From positions 62,001 through 126,000 of the forward strand of contig NZ_BMDQ01000004.1 of the NCBI RefSeq assembly GCF_014635865.1: a stretch of 64,000 bases of DNA, written 5' to 3'. This stretch comes from Winogradskyella haliclonae (GTDB taxonomy: Bacteria > Bacteroidota > Bacteroidia > Flavobacteriales > Flavobacteriaceae). Position numbers and translations under genes: made by a program. Below the pieces are notes generated by a model, which was not told the origin of the DNA, ran no database searches, and worked only from the letters and a program-made list of their open reading frames with translations. Shown piece after piece: positions 28,160 through 36,695 of this stretch (positions are counted from its first letter, which is position 1; each line of letters opens with the position of its first letter).

Positions 28160-29437
28160 ATGAATACTCCTTTAGCAGAACGTTTACGTCCTAAAACTCT
28201 TAATGAGTATATTAGTCAGACTCATTTAATTGGAAAAGATGGCGCGCTCTTTCAGCAAATAAAAAGCGGTGTTATACCTTCTCTTATTTTATGGGGACCA
28301 CCAGGTATTGGTAAAACTACTTTAGCCAATATTATTGCAAATGAATCTGAACGTCCATTTTTTAAGTTAAGTGCCATTAATTCTGGTGTTAAGGATATTC
28401 GTGAAGTCATTGATAAGGCAAAAAAAAGTGGCGGTTTATTTACAGCTAAGAACCCTATTTTGTTTATTGATGAAATCCATAGATTCAGTAAATCTCAACA
28501 AGACTCTTTATTAGAGGCTGTTGAAAAAGGTTGGGTAACATTAATTGGCGCTACAACTGAAAATCCAAGTTTTGAGGTCATTCCTGCCCTACTTTCTCGA
28601 TGTCAAGTTTATATCCTAAATTCTTTTAGTAAGGATGATCTAGAAGCCTTATTAAAACGCGCAATGAATGAAGATGAGCTGCTTTCAAAAAAGAAAATAA
28701 AACTCAAGGAAACTGAAGCTTTGCTTAGACTTTCAGGTGGAGACGCTAGAAAATTACTTAATATTTTTGAGCTCATAGTCACATCATACGACCAAGATAA
28801 GATTACAATCACTAATGAGGCTGTTTTAAAACAAGTACAAACCAATACCGCGCGTTACGATAAAACTGGAGAGCAGCATTACGATATTATTTCGGCATTT
28901 ATAAAATCTATAAGAGGTAGCGACCCAAATGCAGCTGTATACTACCTAGCTAGAATGATTGAAGGTGGTGAGGATGTAAAATTTATTGCGCGTAGGTTAT
29001 TAATCTTAGCCAGTGAAGATGTTGGCAATGCTAACCCAACTGCTTTAGTTATTGCTAATAACACATTTCAAGCTGTATCTGTTATTGGCAATCCAGAATC
29101 TAGAATAATTCTAAGTCAATGTGCTACATATCTAGCAAGTTCTCCAAAAAGTAACGCTGCTTACCAAGCCATCGGTAAGGCACAACAATTAGTTAAAGAA
29201 ACGGGCGACTTATCTGTGCCTTTATCTATTAGAAATGCCCCAACAAAACTCATGAAAGAGATTGGATACGGAGATAATTATAAATATTCGCACAACTACG
29301 AAAACAACTTTGCAGACCAAGAGTTTTTACCCAAAGAAATCAGTAATACCAAATTATATGACCCAGGTAATAACCCAAGAGAAAATGCACAACGTCAATT
29401 TTTAAAACAACTCTGGAAAGAAAAATACGGTTATTAA
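28160..29437 (+). CDS. rarA: Replication-associated recombination ATPase RarA (MgsA)
   Basis: RarA is a clamp-loader-like AAA+ ATPase acting at stalled replication forks. The 425-residue product has [20 protein letters not shown] at the N-terminus, Walker A in [20 protein letters not shown], Walker B in [20 protein letters not shown], sensor 1 in [19 protein letters not shown], and the C-terminal tetramerisation region ([31 protein letters not shown]). All key residues are present and length is normal. Its stop codon overlaps the stop of the converging gene by three bases (29435-29436 shared TTAA). Confidence 0.95.
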   Translation: MNTPLAERLRPKTLNEYISQTHLIGKDGALFQQIKSGVIPSLILWGPPGIGKTTLANIIANESERPFFKLSAINSGVKDIREVIDKAKKSGGLFTAKNPILFIDEIHRFSKSQQDSLLEAVEKGWVTLIGATTENPSFEVIPALLSRCQVYILNSFSKDDLEALLKRAMNEDELLSKKKIKLKETEALLRLSGGDARKLLNIFELIVTSYDQDKITITNEAVLKQVQTNTARYDKTGEQHYDIISAFIKSIRGSDPNAAVYYLARMIEGGEDVKFIARRLLILASEDVGNANPTALVIANNTFQAVSVIGNPESRIILSQCATYLASSPKSNAAYQAIGKAQQLVKETGDLSVPLSIRNAPTKLMKEIGYGDNYKYSHNYENNFADQEFLPKEISNTKLYDPGNNPRENAQRQFLKQLWKEKYGY

Positions 29438-30312
29438 AATTTAATGTTCAGTTCTTTTTTGGTATCGTTTTCTGAATAAAACCATTTATCACCTTCCTTA
29501 AAAACAATAGCATTTTTACCTTTAACAGCATATACATTAGGAGCGGCAGTTTTATAAAGAATCATAATAATTTTAGGAGATGCGTCAACAAGTTGAAATC
29601 CTTTTTCGATAGGCTGAGCATAAAGTAAATCTGATTTTACCTCAGATTTCTCTTTAAGCATTTTTCCCTTTTTAATGCTTTCTGCTTCAATCTTCTTACT
29701 AGCAGCATCAGTTTCCGCTTTAGTTTTTTCTAATACTCTTTGACGCTTTAGAGCTTCTACCTCTTTCTTTAGCCTCTCTACCTCTGCTTTGGCATTCTCA
29801 GCTTCTTTATTACTTTCTTTAGTGTTTTCAATCTTAGCATGGATTTCAGCTTCTTTTTCTAATGTAACTTTAGAAGAAGCATCGTATTTATAATTTAAGA
29901 ATTCTATACTTTTGAATGCTTCTCGAATAGCTATAGGATATGCTTTAGCATATTCTTTCACTTTAGTTGTTCCAATATCTGATAGAAATATTTGTTTGCC
30001 CTTACAATCTTTTAACTCTATTTGAATCTTATTCTTAAATATTCCAGGTAATTTTATCACATCAACATACATCCCCAAACACCGATTCCTAAACAAATCC
30101 TCTGGCAGTTCTTCCTCGTCAAAATATACTTCAAAATTCTCCTTTTTAAATAAATAGCGTACTAATGTACTAGTCCTATATTTGTCTTTACCGTCAGAAA
30201 ATTCAAACTGTAAAGGCACAACCACATACTTATAATTGTTTATATCTTTCTGCGCAAAACCTTTACAACTTATACCTAGAATCGTTAAAATTAAAACTAA
30301 CTTTTTGAACAT
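29434..30312 (-). CDS. Secreted coiled-coil protein of unknown function
   Basis: I do not recognise a named family. The 292-residue product starts MFKKLVLILTILGISCKGFA, a signal peptide (cleavage likely after GFA or GFAQ). Residues about 22-150 form a mixed domain with GKDKYRTSTLVRYLFKKENF; a Lys/Glu-rich coiled coil follows (about 160-215, NAKAEVERLKKEVEALKRQR); a short C-terminal domain ends KKELNIKF. It has its own transcription unit, convergent with rarA. A periplasmic or outer-membrane location is inferred. A Cys occurs inside the signal but the lipobox is poor. Confidence 0.7.
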   Translation of the reverse strand: MFKKLVLILTILGISCKGFAQKDINNYKYVVVPLQFEFSDGKDKYRTSTLVRYLFKKENFEVYFDEEELPEDLFRNRCLGMYVDVIKLPGIFKNKIQIELKDCKGKQIFLSDIGTTKVKEYAKAYPIAIREAFKSIEFLNYKYDASSKVTLEKEAEIHAKIENTKESNKEAENAKAEVERLKKEVEALKRQRVLEKTKAETDAASKKIEAESIKKGKMLKEKSEVKSDLLYAQPIEKGFQLVDASPKIIMILYKTAAPNVYAVKGKNAIVFKEGDKWFYSENDTKKELNIKF

Positions 30313-30363
30313 TTTTATGTGTTTAAATACGTGTAAATATAGTTCTTGTTTTCTAATTATAAT

Positions 30364-31050
30364 CTAAAACAACTCTTTTAGCCTTGCCAGATGAGTTATT
30401 TGCTTAAATTTATTCGTCTTATTGGTATTTGAATAATCAAAATGAATCGCATCTATACCCACATCAATGGCTCCCTGAATGTCGGCCTCGAGATTATCCC
30501 CAATCATTATACTATTTTCTGCTCGTGCATTTGCCAAATCTAATGCAAAATTAAAAATCTTAGGGTTTGGTTTTTTTACACCCACCATTTCCGAATTAGT
30601 AATTGTTGCAAAATACTGCTTGAGGTTTGAAGCTTTCATTTTGTTTTCCTGAGCTTCTTCAAAACCATTAGTTATAATATGCAACTCATATTTCTTGCTA
30701 AGATAGTTTAGTACATCATGTGTACCATCGAAAACATGATTAAATGAAGATAAATACGTAATGTAATCTTCAGACAATACATGTATTAACTCGTTAGAAA
30801 TCGACACACCTATCTTATCAAAAGCATCTTTTAATCTACCATATCTCAACTCAGCTTTTGTAACCTTTTCTTCTCTGTACAATTTCCAATACTGAAAATT
30901 TATTGGCTCATAGACATTCAAAAAATCTTTTAAGCCTACATCTATATGATGTATATCAAAAATTTTCTCGAAAGTTAAACCAGAGTTTTTATCAAAGTCC
31001 CACAAGGTGTGGTCTAAGTCAAAAAAAATATGCTTAATTGTATTACTCAT
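30364..31050 (-). CDS. HAD-superfamily phosphatase, YjjG-like nucleotidase
   Basis: YjjG-type HAD enzymes dephosphorylate nucleoside monophosphates, notably non-canonical pyrimidines. The 228-residue product has HAD motif I in IKHIFFDLDHTLWDFDKNSG, motif II Thr in LHIITNGFEEAQ, the motif III Lys in VGVKKPNPKIFNFAL and motif IV in SIMIGDNLEADIQGAIDVGI. The cap domain is helical. Its start overlaps the end of the deacetylase-like gene by eight bases, so it is translationally coupled to the radC operon. Substrate assignment rests on family resemblance. Confidence 0.85.
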   Translation of the reverse strand: MSNTIKHIFFDLDHTLWDFDKNSGLTFEKIFDIHHIDVGLKDFLNVYEPINFQYWKLYREEKVTKAELRYGRLKDAFDKIGVSISNELIHVLSEDYITYLSSFNHVFDGTHDVLNYLSKKYELHIITNGFEEAQENKMKASNLKQYFATITNSEMVGVKKPNPKIFNFALDLANARAENSIMIGDNLEADIQGAIDVGIDAIHFDYSNTNKTNKFKQITHLARLKELF

Positions 31051-32341
31051 TTACTGAATTTAAAGTAAGGTTAAAGAGCTCTCTGAAACCTCTCCAAGCA
31101 TTATCATTACTAACAGAATAGTTATGAAATACAGGACTAAATGTACCGTCTACCTGTTTAATGTTTTCTATAAAACGTAATAGGTTTTCCTTCTTATCTA
31201 GTAAAGACTCATATTTTAACAAGGCAAAATCCATAAAATGATACGGATGAATTTGTAATGGAGTTTGTACTTCGTAGTCTAAATCATAAAACAAAAATGG
31301 TGTACATGTTCCTGCTCTAAAACCCAACTCATTAATATAACCCATAGTATGCTCTTGAGGTATTTCTAACTCAACCGCATTTCTATATGTCGTTGGAAGA
31401 TTAAGCTTGGAGTGCGAATTTCTGATAGCAAGTAAATTTACATTTGTTATACTCTCTAGTTTTTGTTTTTCTTTTTTTAGAATTTTTAAATCCTCTAATG
31501 CAAAATATGAAGCTTTTAAGCCTATATTGCAATAATCACCTACAGATTTTATTAACGATACAAATTGTTTTTTATTAATACTTATGTTTTTATCGTAGGT
31601 AGAGTAAGCACCAATTAAAAAGAAAAATGTAAACTTAAAGGATACACTTTTTTGCCTATTTATTATCCAATTAAAAGTATCGAACGGATCTTTTTTAAAT
31701 CCTGACAAAACAGAAACTCGCTCATAAAATTGTCTAAATTTAAGTCTAAAAACATCTCCTAAAACGCCACCAATAGTTCTTAGTAATCCTTTATATTTAT
31801 ATTTATACGCACTTGGAACATCAATAATAGGTGCCACATTATACTTACGAGAAGGAAATTGATAATTAGGAAAACGCTCTTGCAAAACAGTTTTTAATTT
31901 AAAAGCCCAAATATCTACAATCGGCATATCTAGAAAACCTTCCTTTTTAGCTAAACTTTCTGTTGCTAAAAACCGTCCATAATCATCATTGACATGAGGC
32001 AAATACTCCTCATAACGACTCAACAAATAAAAAGAAGCAGCGAAAATATCGTAAGGTAAATTACTACGTTCTCCAGTTGCAAAAAACCCTTTTGTATCAT
32101 CCCAATCATTAACAACGATATCTATATCAGATAAGCCTTGTTCAAAAAGCAGGCTATGACTCCTTACAAATATCTCATTACTTAATGGTTGTTTAGCATA
32201 TGACATTTTTATTGAATCGTGTGCAATAAAATCTTCAATTTTTGATGTAAAAGACACTTCTACTCCCAAAATACGCTTACATAAATGCTTAAATGTATAT
32301 GTTAATCTAGGCGTAATTTTATGTGTGTAAACTAGGAGCAT
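31043..32341 (-). CDS. Polysaccharide-deacetylase-like protein with degenerate active site
   Basis: The 432-residue product matches, by pattern, the Bacteroidota polysaccharide deacetylase-like family with an N-terminal DUF7033 region (VVNDWDDTKGFFATGERSNL, PYDIFAASFYLLSRYEEYLP). In the catalytic half the usual metal-site motifs look altered: IIDVPSAYKYKYKGLLRT where the family normally has D-x-D, and IGLKASY where it has G-I/L-H-P-S. RNSHSKLNLPTTYR and GFRAGTCTPFLFYDL are kept. It may therefore lack hydrolase activity. It is three bases after radC and overlaps the HAD gene. Family motifs are quoted from memory. Confidence 0.72.
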   Translation of the reverse strand: MLLVYTHKITPRLTYTFKHLCKRILGVEVSFTSKIEDFIAHDSIKMSYAKQPLSNEIFVRSHSLLFEQGLSDIDIVVNDWDDTKGFFATGERSNLPYDIFAASFYLLSRYEEYLPHVNDDYGRFLATESLAKKEGFLDMPIVDIWAFKLKTVLQERFPNYQFPSRKYNVAPIIDVPSAYKYKYKGLLRTIGGVLGDVFRLKFRQFYERVSVLSGFKKDPFDTFNWIINRQKSVSFKFTFFFLIGAYSTYDKNISINKKQFVSLIKSVGDYCNIGLKASYFALEDLKILKKEKQKLESITNVNLLAIRNSHSKLNLPTTYRNAVELEIPQEHTMGYINELGFRAGTCTPFLFYDLDYEVQTPLQIHPYHFMDFALLKYESLLDKKENLLRFIENIKQVDGTFSPVFHNYSVSNDNAWRGFRELFNLTLNSVNE

Positions 32342-32344
32342 CTA

Positions 32345-33043
32345 TTACAATATATTTTCATCAGCAAAACTAAAGTATGCTTTTTCTGTTATAATCAAAT
32401 GATCTAGAACTTTTATATCTAGACTCAACGCAGCTGTTTTCATTTTTTGGGTAATATTTTTATCAGCTTCACTTGGTTTTAAAGTTCCTGACGGGTGATT
32501 GTGACATAAAATCAAAGCAAGAGCTCCAACCTCAAGAGCCTGTTTTAATACCAATCGCACATCAACTAAAGTGCCAGTAATTCCACCTTTACTAAGTTGT
32601 TGTTTATGCATAACTTTATTGGAGTTATTTAAGTACAGAATCCAAAACTCTTCATGAGACAACTCTCCTAGTATTGGTTGCATAATATCATATACGTCTC
32701 TACTGCTCTTTATTTTTTCTTGTTTTACAGCATCTTCTAATTTACGTCGTCGTCCTAATTCTAGAGCTGCAGCTATGGTAATAGCTTTTGCCTCACCAAT
32801 GCCTTTAAAAGATTGCAATTGCTTTAGAGATAATTTACCCAAAGTATTAAGATTATTATCTACACTAGCCAAAATTCGCTTGCATAAATCTACAGCACTT
32901 TCTTCTTTACTACCTGAACCAATAAGTATCGCAACTAATTCTGCATCACTTAAGGTAGACTTTCCTTTATCCCTGAGTTTTTCACGAGGTTGATCATCTT
33001 GTGACCAGTTTTTAATTGAAAATGAAGTCGGCTTTTCTGACAT
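32345..33043 (-). CDS. radC: RadC-family JAB/MPN protein
   Basis: RadC proteins carry a JAMM metalloprotease-like fold; despite the name a direct DNA-repair role is not established. The 232-residue product has an N-terminal helix-hairpin-helix region (ELVAILIGSGSKEESAVDLC, LKQLQSFKGIGEAKAITIAA) and the JAMM motif in ILCHNHPSGTLKPSEADKNI with the upstream Glu in LSHEEFWILYLNNSNKV. Length is normal. It heads a leftward operon with the deacetylase-like and HAD genes, and is divergent from the DUF1569 gene across 52 bases. Confidence 0.93.
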   Translation of the reverse strand: MSEKPTSFSIKNWSQDDQPREKLRDKGKSTLSDAELVAILIGSGSKEESAVDLCKRILASVDNNLNTLGKLSLKQLQSFKGIGEAKAITIAAALELGRRRKLEDAVKQEKIKSSRDVYDIMQPILGELSHEEFWILYLNNSNKVMHKQQLSKGGITGTLVDVRLVLKQALEVGALALILCHNHPSGTLKPSEADKNITQKMKTAALSLDIKVLDHLIITEKAYFSFADENIL

Positions 33044-33095
33044 GCACTAAAGATAAAAAATTGTAAATTTCAGAATCAATTAAAATTCAATTATT

Positions 33096-33539
33096 ATGAA
33101 ATCATTTTTTGAAAACGGCGTATATAACGAAATCTCGACGCGAATAAATAATCTAAACGAAGATACAAAAGCACAATGGGGAAAAATGAACCCTGGACAA
33201 ATGCTTTATCATTGCCAAATGCCATTAAATATTATTCTAGAAAAAGAAGACTATGGTGTAAAACCTAACTGGTTGGTTAATCTATTATTTAAGAAATCAA
33301 TGTACAGTGATAAGCTATGGCGAAAAAATATGCCAACAGCACCAGGTTTTAAAATTACTGATGACAAAAATTTTGAAACTGAAAAAACAGAAATTATGAC
33401 TCTTATTAACGAATTGAATGCGCAACGCGAAAGAGAAGACTGGCAACCTCATCCTGCATTTGGAAAGCTTACTAAAGACCAATGGGGCAAAATGCAATAC
33501 AAGCATTTAGATCACCATTTAAGGCAATTTGGTGTATAG
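33096..33539 (+). CDS. DUF1569-family protein (DinB-like fold)
   Basis: The 147-residue product belongs to DUF1569, a DinB-like four-helix family of unknown function. Visible features are GKMNPGQMLYHCQMPLNIIL, which carries a His typical of the metal site, and the C-terminal HPAFGKLTKDQWGKMQYKHL followed by DHHLRQFGV with further His residues. No signal peptide, so it is cytosolic. It is 19 bases upstream of the PaiB-like gene, and the two are probably co-transcribed. Biochemical role unknown. Confidence 0.82.
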   Translation: MKSFFENGVYNEISTRINNLNEDTKAQWGKMNPGQMLYHCQMPLNIILEKEDYGVKPNWLVNLLFKKSMYSDKLWRKNMPTAPGFKITDDKNFETEKTEIMTLINELNAQREREDWQPHPAFGKLTKDQWGKMQYKHLDHHLRQFGV

Positions 33540-33558
33540 ACTCAAATGCCGGTAAATT

Positions 33559-34155
33559 ATGAAGTACCCTCCAAAACATCATCAAGATAATGACATCAAT
33601 CACATGATTGAAGTGATTAAAACCTACCCACTTGCTACGGTAATTTCTGTAAAAGATAACCAACCACTTATTACCCATTTACCTTTAATATTAGAAGGCA
33701 ACAAGCTTATTGGGCATATAGATATTTATAATCCTCAAGCCCAGCTATTGAAAGACAATAATGATGTCACCATCATATTTGCTGGCCCTGAATGTTACAT
33801 CTCTCCAAGTGTATATACGACAACACAATTACCTACATGGAATTATATTAAAGTACATCTCAAGGGCAAAGTAAAAGCTATTGAAAGTAAAGCAGCTTTA
33901 AAACAGTCACTAATAACCATGACTGAATTCTTAGAAGCGCCTGACCACAAGTACGTTCTTGAACCAGATAATCCAAGACTAGATAGAAATCTAAATTATA
34001 TTGAGATGTTTGAAATAGAAATTACCAATTGGGAAGGCAAGTTTAAGCTCTCTCAAGACAAAAACCCAAGAGATACTAGAGCAGCACGAGAAGCGTTGAT
34101 AAAAACCAACCAAGAAAGTATAAAACAGTTTTTAGATAACGTGTTCGCATCATAA
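33559..34155 (+). CDS. FMN-binding negative regulator, PaiB family
   Basis: PaiB-like proteins have a split-barrel flavin-binding fold; Bacillus PaiB affects sporulation and protease genes. The 198-residue product starts MKYPPKHHQDNDINHMIEVI and has the family segments YPLATVISVKDNQPLITHLP, GHIDIYNPQAQLL, and FAGPECYISPSVYTTTQLPT followed by WNYIKVHLKGKV. Length is normal. No DNA-binding domain is evident, so the regulator label is by family only; an enzymatic role on flavin or pyridoxal compounds is equally possible. It follows the DUF1569 gene closely. Confidence 0.88.
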   Translation: MKYPPKHHQDNDINHMIEVIKTYPLATVISVKDNQPLITHLPLILEGNKLIGHIDIYNPQAQLLKDNNDVTIIFAGPECYISPSVYTTTQLPTWNYIKVHLKGKVKAIESKAALKQSLITMTEFLEAPDHKYVLEPDNPRLDRNLNYIEMFEIEITNWEGKFKLSQDKNPRDTRAAREALIKTNQESIKQFLDNVFAS

Positions 34156-34175
34156 ATTAAACATTTAATTAAAGA

Positions 34176-34781
34176 ATGAAATCGAATTTATTTAAAGTTC
34201 TAATTATAATATTATTTGTCTCCTCTTGTAATAAAAAAAAATGGAATTCAGTTAATATTCACTCAACGTCAAATGATTCAGTAACCAAAAGTTCAAAAGT
34301 ATTTTATCAAAATAAGTATTCAATTTATGGGGCAAAAAGAAGCACTAAAGGCATTATTTTAGATTCAGCAACTTTAAAGCAATCATCAGGTAAATTTGTT
34401 CTTGGCATTATTGATAATAACTCTCCATTAAATAAACTAATTGTCTTTTATGATAATGATACATTAGGAACACCTATGTTAAATGATAAAAATATTTACA
34501 ACTATTGCCTTCTAAACGAAATTGTATCAATGAGAAAAAAAAATACTATTTTAAACTGCTCTATTGACAATTATTATGAAGATGTATTTGGTGAATATCA
34601 TGAAAAATATATCAATTATAGCTTTACAACAAGTGATAACGACACTATTGCATTACAAAAAAGTATTTATTCAAAAGTAAATGACAAACTTGTAACATTT
34701 CATTTTCTTACTGAAACTGAAGAAAAATTTTATGAGTTACAGGAAATGTCTGAGCAATTTGCTAGTCAAGTAGAAGATTAA
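34176..34781 (+). CDS. Predicted lipoprotein, unknown function
   Basis: The 201-residue product begins MKSNLFKVLIIILFVSSCNK, a lipoprotein signal with lipobox VSSC. The remainder is a mixed alpha/beta region rich in Asn, Lys and Thr with no motif I recognise (RSTKGIILDSATLKQSSGKF; ENFYELQEMSEQ-like C-terminus). It lies 20 bases after the PaiB-like gene and 36 before the PLP enzyme. Codon use looks like that of the neighbours. Confidence 0.65.
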   Translation: MKSNLFKVLIIILFVSSCNKKKWNSVNIHSTSNDSVTKSSKVFYQNKYSIYGAKRSTKGIILDSATLKQSSGKFVLGIIDNNSPLNKLIVFYDNDTLGTPMLNDKNIYNYCLLNEIVSMRKKNTILNCSIDNYYEDVFGEYHEKYINYSFTTSDNDTIALQKSIYSKVNDKLVTFHFLTETEEKFYELQEMSEQFASQVED

Positions 34782-34817
34782 AACTTTACCTTTGATAGAT
34801 ATTTTAAGATTGACTTA

Positions 34818-36662
34818 ATGCAAAACCAAAATATAATAAACTACCTAAAAGCCGTATTAGATAATATGCCAACTGATTGGCTCGATTTAACTACGCATCG
34901 TCTAGATATCTACAACGAAAAGTTAGCCAAAACAGAATTTATAACAGAATTTGAAAAGCTATATAATGCCAATAACTTTGAAGCATCAATACTTCAAACC
35001 TTACCTACCGCATATGACTATATTAGGCTAGGCCATCCTTTGTCTTCAGTGTTTGAATGGGCAATTGCACAAATCCATGGAATTCAATCCGAATATGTAA
35101 TTAATTTTTCGTCGCAGACCATGCCAATTCTGGCAGTTCTAAGAAAGAATTTACTCGACAACAAAAACACATTAATTGCCTACAAAGAGAAATTACCTAA
35201 TAACTTTAATGCCGAACTTTTAAAACGCGTTTACGGGTATAGTTTTAAAATAAAACAAATTCAGAATGCGGAAGCTATACCTGAATTTAATGGTCGAGTA
35301 ATTTATGTGTCTAATGAAGACACTATTACTACTAACCTACTCAATCCAAATATTGATTTTTATATAAATCTTTATGAAAATTTAGGCAGTGTTATTTTAA
35401 TTAATGGCAAACAAAACCAAAGCTACATTTCTGAAATTCAGCATGTAAGACGTCGAGAAAGTATTGCCATGACACCGCAAAACACCTTGGTGGCTTTAAA
35501 AGCTTTAGTTAAAAACTCAACTTTGGAAACTCAAAACAGCAATCGTGAAGCTAATAAGCAAGAGGTTTTAAAATCTATCAAAACCATTACTGCAACCACA
35601 GGAAAACCATTAGTTGGTTCAAGCGGATTATCTATACAATATGCAATTATGATGGGATTGATTGACGATGCCCAACAAAACCACCATGGCAAAGCCATAA
35701 AATTTATTGTACCAACTAATTGTTACGGCGGTACAAACGACCAAGCCAGACGTGTTGCTGCTTGTAATCACAATGTAGCTATTGTAGACTTAGAAGTGGA
35801 TGGCGACAATGATATGGTAAGCAGTCTAAAAACTGTTTTGGATACTATTGCAGCCCAAGATGCCATTCCATATATCATTGCAGAAATTCCGACTAACCCA
35901 AGAGTTGAAGTTCCTGACTTAGAGGAGCTAAAAGCAGTTTTAACCAAAGTCCGAAAAACATCCTCTGGTGCTAATGCTACTTTACCTGTTTTTATATTAG
36001 ACCAAACCTTTTGTCCAAACATTCAGTTTTTAGCTGAAGGAGAACTGTTAGCAACAGGAAAAGCCATCTCTTATGCAAGTGGCTCTAAGTTTCCGAGTGG
36101 AGGAAAATGCACCGCTGGCTATTGTGTAGGTAATAAAAACACTGAACGTCTTATGGAGAGGATTGCTATTCATTTATCCCTTTGTGATAATGAAGCTACC
36201 GATTTTCAGTATGCGATTTTAGCGGAGCAAATGCCATCTATGAATCAAAGAGTTGAAGCAGCTTATAAGAATACTAGAGCGTTTGTAAACTTTATAAGTA
36301 AAAAATTACCTGAAGCTAAAATCAATTTTGTATCAGAAGAATTGGCAAAGCGTGGGTTTACACCATCTGTTTTTTCTTTAGACCTACCGACAAAAGGGAA
36401 TACTGATGAAGAACGAGAAACTTACAAGCGACAACTAAATCATAAGCTCATTAATTTAATGATTACCAGAATCCCAAGTGAGAGTAAGTACTGTGTCAGC
36501 TATGGACAATTAAAAGGTTGTTATTGGACCATCCCAGCAACCTCAACACAGGGTACTACTAAAGAAGGCGATAAAGATTACATTGCTCGTGTCGCACTTT
36601 CTGGTCATATGGATTTAGAACGTCATAAAGAGGTGTTTTTAGAGTTTGTTGGAGGGATTTAG
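34818..36662 (+). CDS. PLP-dependent enzyme of the Cys/Met metabolism fold
   Basis: This 614-residue protein resembles fold-type I gamma-synthase/lyase enzymes, which act on sulfur amino acids, but is about 200 residues longer because of an N-terminal extension (about 1-240). The PLP domain has VPTNCYGGTNDQARRVAA, IIAEIPTNPRVEVPDLEEL, VFILDQTFCPN with the ring-binding Asp, and the lysine site SYASGSKFPSGGKCTAGY (Lys424). The C-terminal RVALSGHMDLERHKEVFLEF is typical. Exact reaction cannot be stated. It is the last gene on the plus strand before the NACHT gene, which converges on it across 33 bases. Confidence 0.82.
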   Translation: MQNQNIINYLKAVLDNMPTDWLDLTTHRLDIYNEKLAKTEFITEFEKLYNANNFEASILQTLPTAYDYIRLGHPLSSVFEWAIAQIHGIQSEYVINFSSQTMPILAVLRKNLLDNKNTLIAYKEKLPNNFNAELLKRVYGYSFKIKQIQNAEAIPEFNGRVIYVSNEDTITTNLLNPNIDFYINLYENLGSVILINGKQNQSYISEIQHVRRRESIAMTPQNTLVALKALVKNSTLETQNSNREANKQEVLKSIKTITATTGKPLVGSSGLSIQYAIMMGLIDDAQQNHHGKAIKFIVPTNCYGGTNDQARRVAACNHNVAIVDLEVDGDNDMVSSLKTVLDTIAAQDAIPYIIAEIPTNPRVEVPDLEELKAVLTKVRKTSSGANATLPVFILDQTFCPNIQFLAEGELLATGKAISYASGSKFPSGGKCTAGYCVGNKNTERLMERIAIHLSLCDNEATDFQYAILAEQMPSMNQRVEAAYKNTRAFVNFISKKLPEAKINFVSEELAKRGFTPSVFSLDLPTKGNTDEERETYKRQLNHKLINLMITRIPSESKYCVSYGQLKGCYWTIPATSTQGTTKEGDKDYIARVALSGHMDLERHKEVFLEFVGGI

Positions 36663-36695
36663 TTAGACCTAATAAAATCCAACATTATTATATAT

